Below, piece after piece: positions 46,816-58,468 of a stretch of DNA of 64,000 nt. Numbering within the stretch: the stretch's first letter is position 1; each line of letters begins with the position of its first letter. The translations under genes and the position numbers were made by a program. Source of the stretch: Saccharum officinarum (lineage: Eukaryota > Streptophyta > Magnoliopsida > Poales > Poaceae); assembly GCA_020631735.1 (NCBI GenBank), contig CM036201.1, positions 71,939,253-72,003,252 on the forward strand, read 5' to 3'. The notes beneath the pieces were generated by a model. That model did not search any database, was not told where the DNA came from, and saw only the letters and a list, made by a program, of their open reading frames with translations.

Positions 46816-47097
46816 CTTGGACAGGGTGTTTTTTTTTTTTGCAAAAACAGTCACGAAGAGAACGGGCGAAGAGACCCGCTGTACATGCCCTTAGTATGTT
46901 TACATGCGATTCATGGTAACCGTAAATACCATCGTCACGCCGGTTAAAATAGAATGGAGGGAGTATTTTCTCGATATGACGAGATAAGAACGAGGTATGT
47001 AGATCAGATCAATAGTATCTTAGATGAAATTTGGAAAGTAGTGCGCTGGTGCATTCCATAGTGTTCTAGAATTGAACATATTATGTGAAAGGGCTTA

Positions 47098-47291
47098 GGT
47101 CAGTCTCAATGGAGGTTTCATGATCCAGTTTCCAATACATCTATATTTTAGAAACAGTGCAGAAGAGTTTCATTCTATGAAACTCTCTCTACTCCTATGA
47201 AACTCTTATCATCTCTTACTTCATTAATATGGTGCCACATCAGCACATTTAATGCTCATAAAACTCTGATGAAACTCCATTGAAACTGCCC
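47098..47291. mobile_element. Tourist-like MITE
   Basis: Left end GGTCAGTCTCAATGGAGGTTTC; the right end in reverse is GGGCAGTTTCAATGGAGTTTC. TSD TTA at 47095-47097 and 47292-47294, as expected for the PIF/Harbinger superfamily. Confidence 0.8.
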
Positions 47292-47324
47292 TTATAACCT
47301 AATGGTTACATAAGCATGCTTTCA

Positions 47325-47480
47325 GTCGTAGGCGACGTTCTCCTTAACAACGAGACATTTGTATTGACGAAGTCCTGTGTAATAATATAAAACAGTTATA
47401 TTTAATGGTTTCGTGCTTTTAGCCATAGGCGACGTTCTCCTCGATAGCGAGGTGTCTGTATTGAAGAAGTACTGTATAAT
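47325..47480 (+). repeat. direct repeat pair (TAGGCGACGTTCTCC type)
   Basis: TAGGCGACGTTCTCCTT at about 47328 and TAGGCGACGTTCTCCTC at about 47426, each followed by a GCGAGnnnTnTGTATTGA-like phrase and a GTAATA or GTATAAT tail, with period near 98. The phrase resembles 3' untranslated sequence of grass LINEs. Two successive retroposed ends are one explanation. Confidence 0.5.
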
Positions 47481-47663
47481 TAAAAAAAGAAATGAACATA
47501 TTATATGTATACTCAGTTGCCCTGTTTCACCACGATTGTGATCACCCGTTGGCTCATTAATTGCGAATAATGAAGGAGATGGAAGCGCAGGAGTCAGGAC
47601 CATCCTGGCATTTTGTGGCCAGGTGAAACATTCAGTATAAAGCTCTATATATAGAAACAGTTA

Positions 47664-48811
47664 TGTTGGGAAAATGGTTCCCAGCAGGGTGAGAAAGGGG
47701 GGTCTTCGCGCAGGCAAAGGCTGAACGCAAGTGTAGGCACAAAGGTGGGACCATGACACAATTAGGGTTTCATTTACTCATAAATCTGGCTGGACGGAAA
47801 ACTCGAAGCTCGTCAGCTCGCTCGGCTCGTGTCTAGCTCGGCTTAGCTCGTTATCATAATGAGCCGAGCCGAGCCAAGATTTTAACTTGTTAGCTATAAC
47901 AGCCAACTCAAGCCAGCTCGCAAGCCACTTGCGAGCCAAACGAGCCATAGTTTTAGGGGAAAGTCATCATAACTTATATTAGTTTTGTATTACTTGTCTT
48001 ACACTTTACAAATGGTTGATATGTTAGCTCATATGAATATTTTGTTCGATTTAAGGCTATTGGATATATTATTTTTGTATTATTACTATTTTCATGCTTT
48101 AGAAAAATGTAACTATTATATTTTATGTATTTTTTATACCTGACTCGCGAGCTTAACGAGCCAGCTCGAGCTCGTAACGAGCCGAACCGAGTTAGCTCGT
48201 TATCCTAACGAGCCAGAACGAGCCGAGTCGAGCCGAGCTGGCTCGTTATCCAGCCTTACTCATAGATCTCTCTCTTTTACATGAGGTGTGTTTCCCCCTT
48301 GTATAGGTCACTGTATAAAGGAAAACCATTTTACAACTATACCTTGCGCCAGCTAAGGCATATTCTTAGAATATGCCCGTACAAGCTTAACTTCCTAGGG
48401 ACATCTTAGGTCTTCTCCATATCCCCAGGCTTGGCTCATGGGCCTTAGCGTCGAGCCCAACGGAGGCCTAGTCGCTGCTTATCACGTGTCCTCCTTTGGG
48501 TCTTCTCACGGATAGGCGAAGCCCTGGCCTTCGTCGAGTCTTCTCGCTAGCCAGATCAACCCGCCATCTTCTCTTGGAGGGCCTTCACCCCGCCTTCCTC
48601 CACTCAGCCTTGAAGTTCGCCGAAAGTCTTTGCCAGCGAGCCTCCGCTGGCCGCTTGTCTTCGCCGCGCCCGGTGCCGCTGGCGAAGACCCCTGCGTAGT
48701 TCCTGTCAAACATAAACATAGCAGCTCATGTTCTAGTTTAGTTAGCTCAACTTATGACGAAGAGATGAGGAGGTAAGAGGTCTTCGTATCCAAGGTATCC
48801 ATGTCCCAACA
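47664..48811. mobile_element. solo LTR with nested MITE
   Basis: The unit starts TGTTGGGAAAATGG and ends ATGTCCCAACA, with inverted TGTTGGGA/TCCCAACA tips, and is flanked by the five-base duplication AGTTA at 47659-47663 and 48812-48816. No internal retroelement region is attached. This is the footprint of recombination between two LTRs. Without the nested insertion it is about 666 bp. Confidence 0.85.
47788..48255. mobile_element. GCTCGTTA-rich MITE nested in the solo LTR
   Basis: Ends GGCTGGACGG and, in reverse, GGCTGGATAACG. Many AACGAGCC and GGCTCGTTA motifs are concentrated near both ends. The flanking direct repeat is long: 14 bases at 47774-47787 and 48256-48269 with one mismatch (TTACTCATAAATCT and TTACTCATAGATCT). 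Confidence 0.8.
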
Positions 48812-48816
48812 AGTTA

Positions 48817-49118
48817 TTTAAAAAAACGATCTGTTTTTTTTGTTAATCCTATCAATAGTATAATAACTCCTTGATTACATCTTGCCAAAAAAATATGAGA
48901 ACTTTTAATTACTAGGCTAATACTATATTTTAGATGAATGTGCCATCCATTTAGTATTCCTTGTTACAAAATCTTCGGTAAGATCTTTATTGGCAACCTT
49001 TTTCATAATATTGTAGGCAATGCTATTGTACAAAAAGCTAATCATGTTTCTAATGTCATTGTTGTATGGATATATGTCCTCAACAGTTTCAATTTTGAAA
49101 AGCTTCTCATAGTCAATA
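48817..49118. other. AT-rich spacer
   Basis: No feature recognised. Confidence 0.4.
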
Positions 49119-50879
49119 CACTAGTGCAGGACTGGGTAGTAATCCTGGTTGAGAAACCCCCTTTAATCCCGGTTGCTTTTACCAACCTGGTCTAAAGGGG
49201 CCTCCAAGACGAGCCTGAGGGCGGGCACCTCCAGACCCGATTGGTAAACCGGGACTAAATATTACTCTTTTGTTTTCTTTTTCTTTTCTTTTCTTTTGCA
49301 GTTTCTTTCTATTCAATTTGTTTTCGTTTTAAATAGTTTTCGTACACGTATTATATGTTATACTATTGTACGTCATCCATAAATAAGAATGAAACTAATT
49401 AAGAGCTTATATATTACAATGATCATCCCCATTCAGCAAGTTCATACAAACCATAATAATTTAAAACAAGTCATTAAAATAAGCTAGATGTCCAACCCCA
49501 AAGTTCAATTACACACCAAGTTCATGCAAGCGCAAGTAGATCACCTCCAAGTTTGACTACGTCGTATTATGTACTCGGCGAAATATAGGTCACCGATTTT
49601 GTATCCACAAATATTATTGACGTAGAGCAACGCATTAAGTAGTACACTCTCCCTTGCTTTAAAAGTACGAGCACAAGGTCTACTAACGACGGTAAGCGAT
49701 GGTCGAGAAGTCAGTGGGTCAGATGATCCCCTCTTAGTCATAATCAGCTTTTTCTGAAATCCTTTCGTAGTGAGTGTTGGCCATTCATCGGCATATTTTC
49801 AATCAAACCCATACATTGTCCGGTTTAGAATGACTTCAAAGCTACAACTTGCATAGGTTAAGTTATAGTCCTCAACCTGTAATTGTTGGCACAAAAAATG
49901 GATATGAGAACAAAGCTTTCGAATAACAACAAATCTGAATATAAGCTATGAGTTCGACTTTGACTTTACCACATCATTTCGGTTAGTTCAAGCAATCTTT
50001 GCACAGAAGCCTGCAACATCATGATACGAGCCCGCATCTGTTGCTTGTATCGTCATGGAGGATAGTGTAGGCAGGGTGTACCCAATATTCGCAAGCTTAT
50101 TCAAACATGATTTGACAGCATATTTAATTACAATTTTCTTCTCAGGTGCCTTTACTCCCGCCTCTGAGATTTGTACAACACCTCTACCCCTCCTAACGGT
50201 GATGGAAAAGCCAATTCGAGATTGGACTAATCGACCATTATCTACATCAAAGCTCTCAACATCCACTCCCTCAACCCCGAAATATGAAAGTGTCTCTTCA
50301 AGCCAAAAGATTAGGTCAATTACCTACGGTACATTAAAAAAACATATATATACATATCAGAAAAATATATTGTGTACAAGCGTATTTAAAACATATTAAT
50401 GTATTAAAACATATATCGTTGCTTACTATCCTGGGATGATTGAACGGCACAGCCGGCAAACTTGGTTCGAATCCCTAAGCAATACAATAGCCCCAACTCA
50501 GGACAATCGGTTCAAGGAGATGTTCAGCCATCTCTTCTCACTAAAGTTAATATATAAAAAATTCATATCACTAAGTCAATATATGAATTCATATACCAAA
50601 ACTCATATATTCTTAAGAATTTACCTATATATATACATATACAAAATATCAAAATTCAAATATATCACTGAAGTCAATATTTTTCATATACCAAAATGCA
50701 TATCACACACAAGTCAAATTAGATCAAAATATATTACTAAAAAAACTACAAGTTAAATTAGATCGAATACAAATATCTAGCCAAGCAAATTAGCTTAAGT
50801 TGGTTGTGCTCGGTTTCACACAGCACAGGAAGGGATGAGGCGAGGCGAACCTGATGGCAGCAGCAACCGAGGCTGAGGT

Positions 50880-51440
50880 CGGAGACGATGGAGGGTCAAG
50901 GCAGAGACGAATGCGCCGGTGGAGACGATGTCGAGGCCGAAGGCACCGATGGAGATGAGGACGAGGCCGACCGGAGCAAGACGGGGGTGAGGGTGAGGCC
51001 GCGCGCACCAGAGCCGGGGACGTGGACGAGGCCGGCCACCAGAGCCGAGGACGAGGGCGAGGTTGGCCGCCGCCAGAGACGAGACGAGGGTGAGGGCGAG
51101 GCCATGCGCGCAGAGCTGAGGACGAGGGTGAGGCCGGTCGCCGGAGACGAGGATGAGCGCGCCGCCGGAGCCGAGGACGAGGGCAAGGTTGGCCGATGCT
51201 GAAGACGAGGACGAGGGCGCCGCCGCGCGCGCCGGGGAGAGAGGACGAGGACGAGGCCGGCCGGAGCGAGACGAGGGCGAGGCCGGTCATGGAGAAGAGG
51301 ACGAGGGTGCTCCCGCGCGTGCCGGGAAGAGAGGACGAGGGCGAGGCCAGCGGGATCGAGACAAGGGAGGAGGCAAGGCCACGCGCGCCGGAGCCGAGGA
51401 CGAGGGTGAGGTTAGACAGGCGAGCGGTGTGGTGGCGAGC
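50880..51440. repeat. GC-rich degenerate minisatellite (GACGAGGGCGAGGCC type)
   Basis: GAGGACGAGGGCGAGG, CCGGCCGGAGCGAGACG and GCGCGCCGGGGAGAGAGG phrases recur irregularly. Long open frames on both strands are a by-product of the repeat. Confidence 0.7.
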
Positions 51441-51939
51441 TGCAGGGTGGCGGATTGGACGCGCGAGAGATCTCTTTAGTGGCAACGATTGAAAGGAGGA
51501 AGAGAAGAGAAGCGACGAGTATATAGTGTTGGACCTTTAGTCCTGGGTTGGGCTACCAACCGGGATTAAAAGGCCTCTAGTCCCGGTTGGAGGCCCAACC
51601 CAGGACTAAATGTTACCTTTAGTCCTGGGTTGGGCCTCCAGTAGGGACCAGAGGTCTTTCAATACCGGTTGTTGGCCTAACCCGGGACTAAAGCCAAATT
51701 TTGGTGCGCGCCGAAACTGCTGCCTACCCGACAGTTTCGTTTCCCGCTCATGCAATAGTTTTTAATATTTTCTTTAACATAAATAGGCTAAAAATTGGAA
51801 ATTGTGTAGTAAAAAAATATGGCTCAAAAAATTGCAATACAAAATTGCTTTCATATACAATTTATAATGTTTTTATTTCATGCTTTAAATGTTTAATAAC
51901 ATATGCTATAAATTATAATTATATTTTAAAAATTTAAAT

Positions 51940-52870
51940 TTCAAATCTGAGAAATTCAAACAAAGTTTTCCTAGACCAGATGGTTTCAAATGAAAACATT
52001 GTCAACTACAAAGTTGCATAATTTTTTGAGATCTATAACTTTTATTTTGGTCATTTCTCCAATTGAGGACCTTTTAAAAATTCAAATCTCAAATTTTAGA
52101 AATTCAAACATAATTTTTCTTGACAAAATGATTTCATATTAAAAAGTTGTTGACTACAAAGTTGCGTAACTTTTTGAGATCTACAACTTTTATTTTGGCA
52201 ATTTCTTCATCTAGAAAAGTGGTAGTGCACGTTTTTCACAAATTTACACTACCATTTGTGAACAATTGGCAATACCACTTTGTCGGACGAAGAAATGACC
52301 AAAATAAAAGCCGTAGATCTTGATCAGTTCTACAACTTTTATGTTTATGAAGTTCGCAGCTGAATTCATTTACTTCTTCAAAATGCTATTTGAAGTTACC
52401 ATTTTTTGAGAACCGAATTTTGAATTGATAAAACAAATTGATATGAAAAGATGACCAAAATGAAAGCTGTAAGAACACAATTAATTGATAGAGCATGAAT
52501 TTAGAAAATTTTAGAAAAAAATCATCAAATTTGAAGTTAGTATCCCGGAGAAAGACTAGTTATAAGTTTTAACCAGAGTTTAAAAAGAGAAATCAAACTT
52601 CTTTAAAAATATAATTTCAAACAAAATTTCAAAATAGTAGATGATTCCAAATGAAAAAGTTATCAACTATAAAGTTGCATAACTTTTCGAGATCTACAAC
52701 TTTCGCATTGGTTGTTTCTCCATTTGAGGTCATTTTAAAGATTCAAATTTTAAATTTGAGAAATTCGAACATAGCTTTTTTTGACTAGATGACTTAAAAT
52801 GAAAAAGTTGTCAACTATAAAGTTGTATAACTATTCGAGATCTACAAATTTTATTTTGGACATTTCTCCA
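51940..52870. repeat. AT-rich repeat (AGATCTACAACTTTTATTTTGG type)
   Basis: The phrase AAAGTTGCnTAACTTTTTGAG followed by ATCTACAACTTT recurs near 52010, 52155, 52670 and 52820. An inverted occurrence near 52260-52340 (GACCAAAATAAAAG, then TAGATCT) is present. This repeat is typical of grass CACTA interiors. Confidence 0.7.
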
Positions 52871-53715
52871 TCCAAAGTCATTTGAAAAATTCGTATATGA
52901 GACATATGCGACATCGAAAACAATAATAAAGATCTTAGAGAACCTTAGAATAAATATCTGGGGTACATAAAAATTACATATACGATAACAAAGATCTAAT
53001 AATAAAATTACATATACGATAACAAAGGCCTTCTCTAAGTAGGTCAATGTTACAATCAAAGTGTACCAACATATTATTAAATAACCACCTCAAAAATATT
53101 CTTCTAGCACCAAGATAGTTAAATAGGTGCTAGAGGATGCCGGAGGTGGATGCCGAAGGGGGCGATTGCGTGAGCTTTGATGAACCCATGCCTCTCCGGA
53201 AGATAGTACATTCATGTCATGAATGGATAGACAACCGGCTTGGATGGATCCATCAAGGTAGAAGACAGCCCATGCAACAATTACATTGTATGGGCGTCAC
53301 ACCCAGCTTCTCTAGGCTTTGGTGTTGCTCCATCTTCAAAAACATTCTTCTAGTACGTCTTGTGTGCGTCATTGCTGACTACGCGTAATGAAATTTGTAT
53401 GTGGAGGGTTTTCTCCCACAGAGTGACCATATATGTGGATAGAAAATTGGACGAACAACAACAGATGAATTGGGATGGAATTGGGCACAACAGAACACTG
53501 CATGCATGTCATCCAAGAAGATGAATGGCGCCCGGTGGTCGGTTTTATAAGCGTGAGCAGCGGGGTGGTAGGTGGGATGAGTGGTGATTAAGCGACATGG
53601 TAGGTGGGAGCAGTGGTGGTGGGTGGGGGACTTTTAGTCCCGGATGGTAACACAAACCGGGATTAAAAGTACACTTTAATCCCGGTTTGTTGTACAAACC
53701 GGGACTAAAAGACTT

Positions 53716-54433
53716 TTTTGTTTATGTTTATTATTCCTACATAATGCCTTGTGTTTTTGTTTCTCTAATTTTTTTTATTTGCATATGCATTTCAATCCTA
53801 TACGAATTAAATTTCAATCCATACAAACATAATTATGATATCCATACAAATAAACCTAATGAACATAATTAACTTGCATACAAACATAATTAAAATATCC
53901 ATACAAATAAACCAAATTAAACATAACTGTTCGAATAAACCTAATTAAACATAACAGTATGAATAAACGTAACCAACACATGGATTCTAACTGGCTGCAA
54001 CCCTAGTCTGTCTCCACTGCTAGTAGTGTATGTCTCGGATTGTGTAACCACGATCGTTGTCTATATAATGCAAGGCCCACACTAAAACACTCTCCATTGC
54101 TTCGCAACGTCGAGGACATGACATCCCATAGATGTAGCCTACTGATGAACTATCGATGGCCTGGTTCTACCTAAATCTCACGCAAAACTGGATGCCAGCT
54201 GTCGTCCTCTAGCCCATCGCTTCCACGAAGTCCTAGGCGTACCCTAGTCGCTTAATAGCTTGCGTGAGAATGGGCTGCCAGCCACATGTAGCAGAGATGA
54301 AATCATAGAGTAAAACCTACAAGTGGACAAACAAAAAGTATCAGGAAGCGCTCATATAATAATAAGAATAAATAAACATTACTCTCATATCATACACGAC
54401 GTACCACATCTATTTGGTTGAATATCATATGCC
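53716..54433. other. transposon-derived spacer
   Basis: 53990-54310 read on the minus strand gives short pieces (GWQPILTQAIKRLGY, CPRRCEAMESVLVWALHYID) separated by stops. It looks like a decayed coding region of transposon origin; no family assigned. Confidence 0.35.
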
Positions 54434-54937
54434 CAATGTTTTCCTAAACGGTAAACAGTCGGTTACCATTCATTTAGCGTTTAGACCGTTTAAACGGTGT
54501 TTAAACGGAGTTAAACGGCCTAAATGGTTTTGTACAATAACAATAAAATATACATATTTATGTAGGTAAAAATAAAATTTGCTAGAACCCATACATATTT
54601 ACACATGTAAAAATTAAATATTCTACCAAATAATCTTATTGGAAGAAATCTAAATCCCACAACACTTCGTATAATTACAATGTTAATTAGTTTCATATTG
54701 ATTGTGACAGACATAGTCCTTTAATTTACTTAATTATGGATTAAATGGTTGCTTAGCTCATTTAATCACGTTTAATCTGATTTTGTTTAGACCGTTTAGA
54801 CGGGATTGAACGGTTTAAACGGGTTTAAACGGCCCAACCGTTTAATTCACCGTTTAGGGCTTAAACAGCATGGCTGACTTCTGTTTACCGTTTAAACGGT
54901 GTTTAAATGGACTAAACGGCCGTTTAGGCAAACAGTG
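54434..54937. mobile_element. hAT-like MITE rich in TTTAAACGG
   Basis: Ends CAATGTTTTCCTAAACGG and, in reverse, CACTGTTTGCCTAAACGG. The 8-bp duplication CATATGCC lies at 54426-54433 and 54938-54945, diagnostic of hAT. About a dozen GTTTAAACGG-type motifs crowd both ends. Confidence 0.85.
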
Positions 54938-54945
54938 CATATGCC

Positions 54946-55633
54946 TCTCGCTTACTCGTGGCACATCCAGACTATGCTGACGTAAAACTTCTATCTTCAA
55001 GGACGAGAAATCAGGCATACAGTAGCCAATTCGCTCAATTACTTGCGAAGAAAGCAGCACGACATCGATCTAGGCGCCTATCTTGGTCGGCGACTGTCGT
55101 CCAGTCTACACGATGTCCTAGCGCACCTTTTTATTGTACCTAATGGAGATGTCGAAAGCGAGACTGTACATTCATAACTCGCCTCCTTCATTATTCACGA
55201 CCTCACTTATCGTCATCTTGAAGATGTCCCACACTCCGAGCAGCCATAGTGCTGCTTCCAGCCACTTGACCGATTTTATAGTTTATGACATGTGCAACAA
55301 TCATGTTATGAATGAATGTATATATGTAAAAATTATATTAGCACACAAAACTTAAAATATTTCATACTATTGATGAGTCTGGATGACGCGGAACGGCCCT
55401 ATTTGGCGATGGCGCGAATGAAAGATCGCCAGGGTGAAAACTTGGTTCCTGTGGCTAGAGAAGTCCGCCGCCATTCATCACAACTAAAAAACTGAAAAAA
55501 AAACATTCCAATAAATATAGAACCCCCAGATAAATATACCACTTATCAATATATATTAGAGAAACATATAAAAAATAAATCATCAAGATATATATATGCA
55601 TGTCAAGTAAACTTAAACATTTTGCAACCATTT
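54946..55633. other. spacer, no gene assigned
   Basis: Short open frames only. The end is AT-rich and precedes the next CACTA relic. Confidence 0.4.
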
Positions 55634-55635
55634 TG

Positions 55636-57937
55636 CACCAACTACTAGGAATATCCACTTCTATGACGAACAGATTTCATCACTGAAGGAGCCAAATTCA
55701 TCAAAATTTCAATTTTATGATGAATTTATGACGAAAACTAGTTCGTTATGTCGCGTCACTCTTGCATATCTATGATGAATCTGACAAAATCGTTATAGAA
55801 GTGCCTTGATCTATGATGAAAAATAGATCGTCATAGAACTATTTTAGCATGCGTGGCAGGGGGCTGCCATGCTGGTGGGCACCTTCATTGGAGATGCTTT
55901 CCATATGTACATGCTATAGCCCACGTGTACATGCTATAGCCAGTTGCATTGGAGATGGTTCGGGTACGTGTCACCTTCTTATTGCATAACATGGCCATCT
56001 CTGGTTCTTGCACGTTTTAGGTTTTTATTGGACCACGTGTTGTTTCTTTGTTATTCCACATGTCAGTTTTCTACTATAACACGTGTCGTGTTGCCATTGG
56101 ATCACGTGTCACTTCTTCATTGAAACACGTGTCGTATTTTTATTGGTTCACGTGTTCGTTTCTTATTTAACCATGCGTCACTATGCTGTCCGTCCACGTG
56201 TCGTATTTTTATACGTCCATGTGGCCTGACGATTTTCTTCCACGTATCAGATTTTAATAGCCCACGTGTCGTGTCCTCGCCAATTCATGTGTCGTGCACT
56301 AGTTCGTCCACGTGTCGTATTTTTTGATCACGTGGCCTGTCCTGGTTCTACCACATGGAGTACAATCAATTCATCATAGAAGTAATTTGAGATCGTCACT
56401 ACTACACAGACCGACTACATAACTATTTAGCCTAGAAATCAAATAACAACAATTTATATTTCACACATCAGCAAAGAACCACTGACAGAGTATCACCAAA
56501 TTAAACCGACATATGAGTCCACACATCAAACCGGCTGATGAGTCCACACATTAAACCACAAATATTCACTGCATCAAGCCATAGGAGTTGAAGACTGAGA
56601 GTTACTAGAAGAGCTGAAGCGCGTGCATAGCTCACGGAGATTGTTGTACTCCTCTTGTAGCTGTTTCTTGTATTTCTCAAGCTCCCTTTCAGTCTTTTCT
56701 GTCTTCCTTTTCAGTTCATCCACTTGATCGACGAGGGCAGCGGAACTTTTCTATTCAGCAGCAAGCTGTTCCTGAATTATTCTCTCCGCCGATGTCTCTG
56801 TTCTGATGGAGTTTGTCTGGATACAGCATTCTTTTAAAAAAGGTTGTTGCCGCTTCCCTGGGAGAGGCCTTGCCCTAGTGGATGCAGAGGACCTTACAAA
56901 CAACATAAGTACTAGTAATTGGTTGCTGCCAATCAGCAATAGGTTCTGTTTGCATAGTTTCCATAGCTTCCTGCGAAATTCAATCAGTAAAATATTATAT
57001 TACAGATAGTGTAAGAGAACTTCAATTGAAAACCCAAGAGATTGGTTTATAACAAGTAATGCATAGGTCTTCCTCAGCCTACTGTTGATAGAGATTACAT
57101 AAGCTTCAGTACATTTTAGTAGATTTCTATAACACTAGGCTCGTGCTACGTTTCCTTCTTTTATGGCAATGGCTTCAGTAGATTTCAATGGAAGCAAAAG
57201 AAGGTCTGCTGCTCTTGCAGCATCGTCCATGCCATTTTTTCTAATGGTATGGAAGTCCCTGAAGACTTCCATAGCATTAACATCTTCATCAGGTGGACCA
57301 TTTTCTTCTTCGAGTCCTTGATGTTGTTCTGCTATATTTCTCTTGTTCTCCTTCTGTTCATATTGCACATGAGTTTCGATTTATATTTATACAAAGGCAA
57401 GAGTAACAATAAAACACAACCATTACTTACAAATTTTTGTATCTGGACAACATAGGAGCGAGATCCTGTAGCCTAGCGGTACTTCACTTTTGCACGATTT
57501 CGCTTGTTCTTCTCAGATGTTTCCTATAGCTTCATTTGTGTTAGACTACAGCACAAGTAGACCATAGCAAGACTAGATAGAAAATCGATGGTTCACACAC
57601 CTTGTTCTTAACACTAGACCAAATCTTGACAAGTTCACACCATTGTGCATTGTTCGTGGATGAGATAGGAGAGGTCATACGGATCTGATTAGCAGGGACG
57701 CCATTGAAGTATGTTCTCTTCAACCTGTACCATTCCTATCGTACCACAGACTGTATTACATTTTGGCAAGCTTTTTTTTATTGGTGAGTGAGCACCGTTA
57801 ACACGCAGCCTTCCCTGCACATAGTAGTGTGAATGAAAAGTTAATCTATTAAAGTTGCTCAAAGCATAGTTGAATGTCAAGAGGGGATACCCATACATAC
57901 ATTTTGCTTTTTCACAAATCTTGTGCAATAGACGCCG
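55636..57937 (-). mobile_element. CACTA relic with Transposase_24-like ORF1, cut by the gap
   Basis: The 3' side (55640-56400) holds subterminal motifs CTATGACGAA, TCTATGATGAA and CACGTGTCGTATTTTTAT in both orientations. A degraded tip ACTACTAGGAATATCC lies at about 55642. The coding relic occupies 56575-57930 on the minus strand. The 5' end falls in the assembly gap. Confidence 0.65.
56575..57930 (-). pseudogene. CACTA ORF1 (Transposase_24 / Ptta-En-Spm type), decayed
   Basis: Read on the minus strand, pieces occur in family order. ICEKAKCMYGYPL is at about 57920, followed by LKRTYFNGVPANQIRMTSP and NAQWCELVKIWSS (57720-57610), KETSEKNKRNRAKVKYR (about 57520), then EDVNAMEVFRDFHTIRKNGM at about 57280. 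A C-terminal coiled coil (KRKTEKTERELEKYKKQLQE at about 56690) ends at about 56575. Stops and lost segments lie between pieces, and some gaps may be introns. It is a DNA-binding partner protein of CACTA elements in related families, here non-functional. Confidence 0.75.
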
Positions 57938-58037
57938 NNNNNNNNNNNNNNNNNNNNNNNNNNNNNNNNNNNNNNNNNNNNNNNNNNNNNNNNNNNNNNN
58001 NNNNNNNNNNNNNNNNNNNNNNNNNNNNNNNNNNNNN
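57938..58037. other. assembly gap of 100 N
   Basis: Exactly 100 N, so the true length is probably unknown. It separates the CACTA relic from the leader of locus H and may hide the CACTA end and the promoter of locus H. Confidence 0.95.
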
Positions 58038-58468
58038 GAGGCAAGGGCGCTACAGAGTCGGGAGGGATTCGCTGTGAGTCGCGCAGAGGGAGGATGGCCG
58101 AGGGTGGCGACCGGGCGCCGTGTACGCGACCGGAGGACCTAAGTTGGGAAGCCGGGAGACAGAGGACCGGCCGGCGCAACTCATCTCCGGTCCTCGGTCG
58201 ACTGAAGCCAGGCAGGCTGGAACCATTCCACCGTCACGTCCGGCGGCTAGAGATAGTGAGTACATCTGCCCCTTCTGTGTCCTCTCCAGTTCTTGCAGCT
58301 CAAGGGAACTGGGGTTATAGTTTTTCACTTTTCAGTCTGAATTTCTGCATCAGAAACTGCTGACACATGTGATGTTTGATCGTTAATTTTCCTTGCCATT
58401 TTGGTGTGTGAGACTCAGTTTGGTTTGCGATTGTGCAGTGGACAAGCGACACCAATCGCGTCGCTGGG
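58038..58468 (+). other. 5' leader and leader intron of locus H
   Basis: A GC-rich leader up to 58255 with donor GTGAGT, then an intron ending TTGTGCAG at 58438, thirty bases before the ATG. The layout equals that of loci D and F. Confidence 0.55.

Larger units (their letters stand above)
49119..53715. mobile_element. CACTA-derived composite region
   Basis: A CACTA tip (CACTAGTGCAGGACTGGG) at 49119 is followed by subterminal TTTAATCCCGG and CCGGGACTAAA motifs. The same motif occurs in arrays at 51520-51710 and 53630-53710, in both orientations. Between them lie an unrecognised minus-strand open stretch (50266-49988, with VRRGRGVVQISEAGVK), a GC-rich repeat and an AT-rich repeat. No complete TNP2 transposase is visible. 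Three arrays suggest two overlapping or nested non-autonomous elements; the right tip was not identified. Confidence 0.6.

Noticed and set aside
50790..51485. 231-codon minus-strand open frame and its plus-strand counterparts
   Set aside because: Produced by the GC-rich minisatellite; repeats of Arg, Pro and Ser with no domain.
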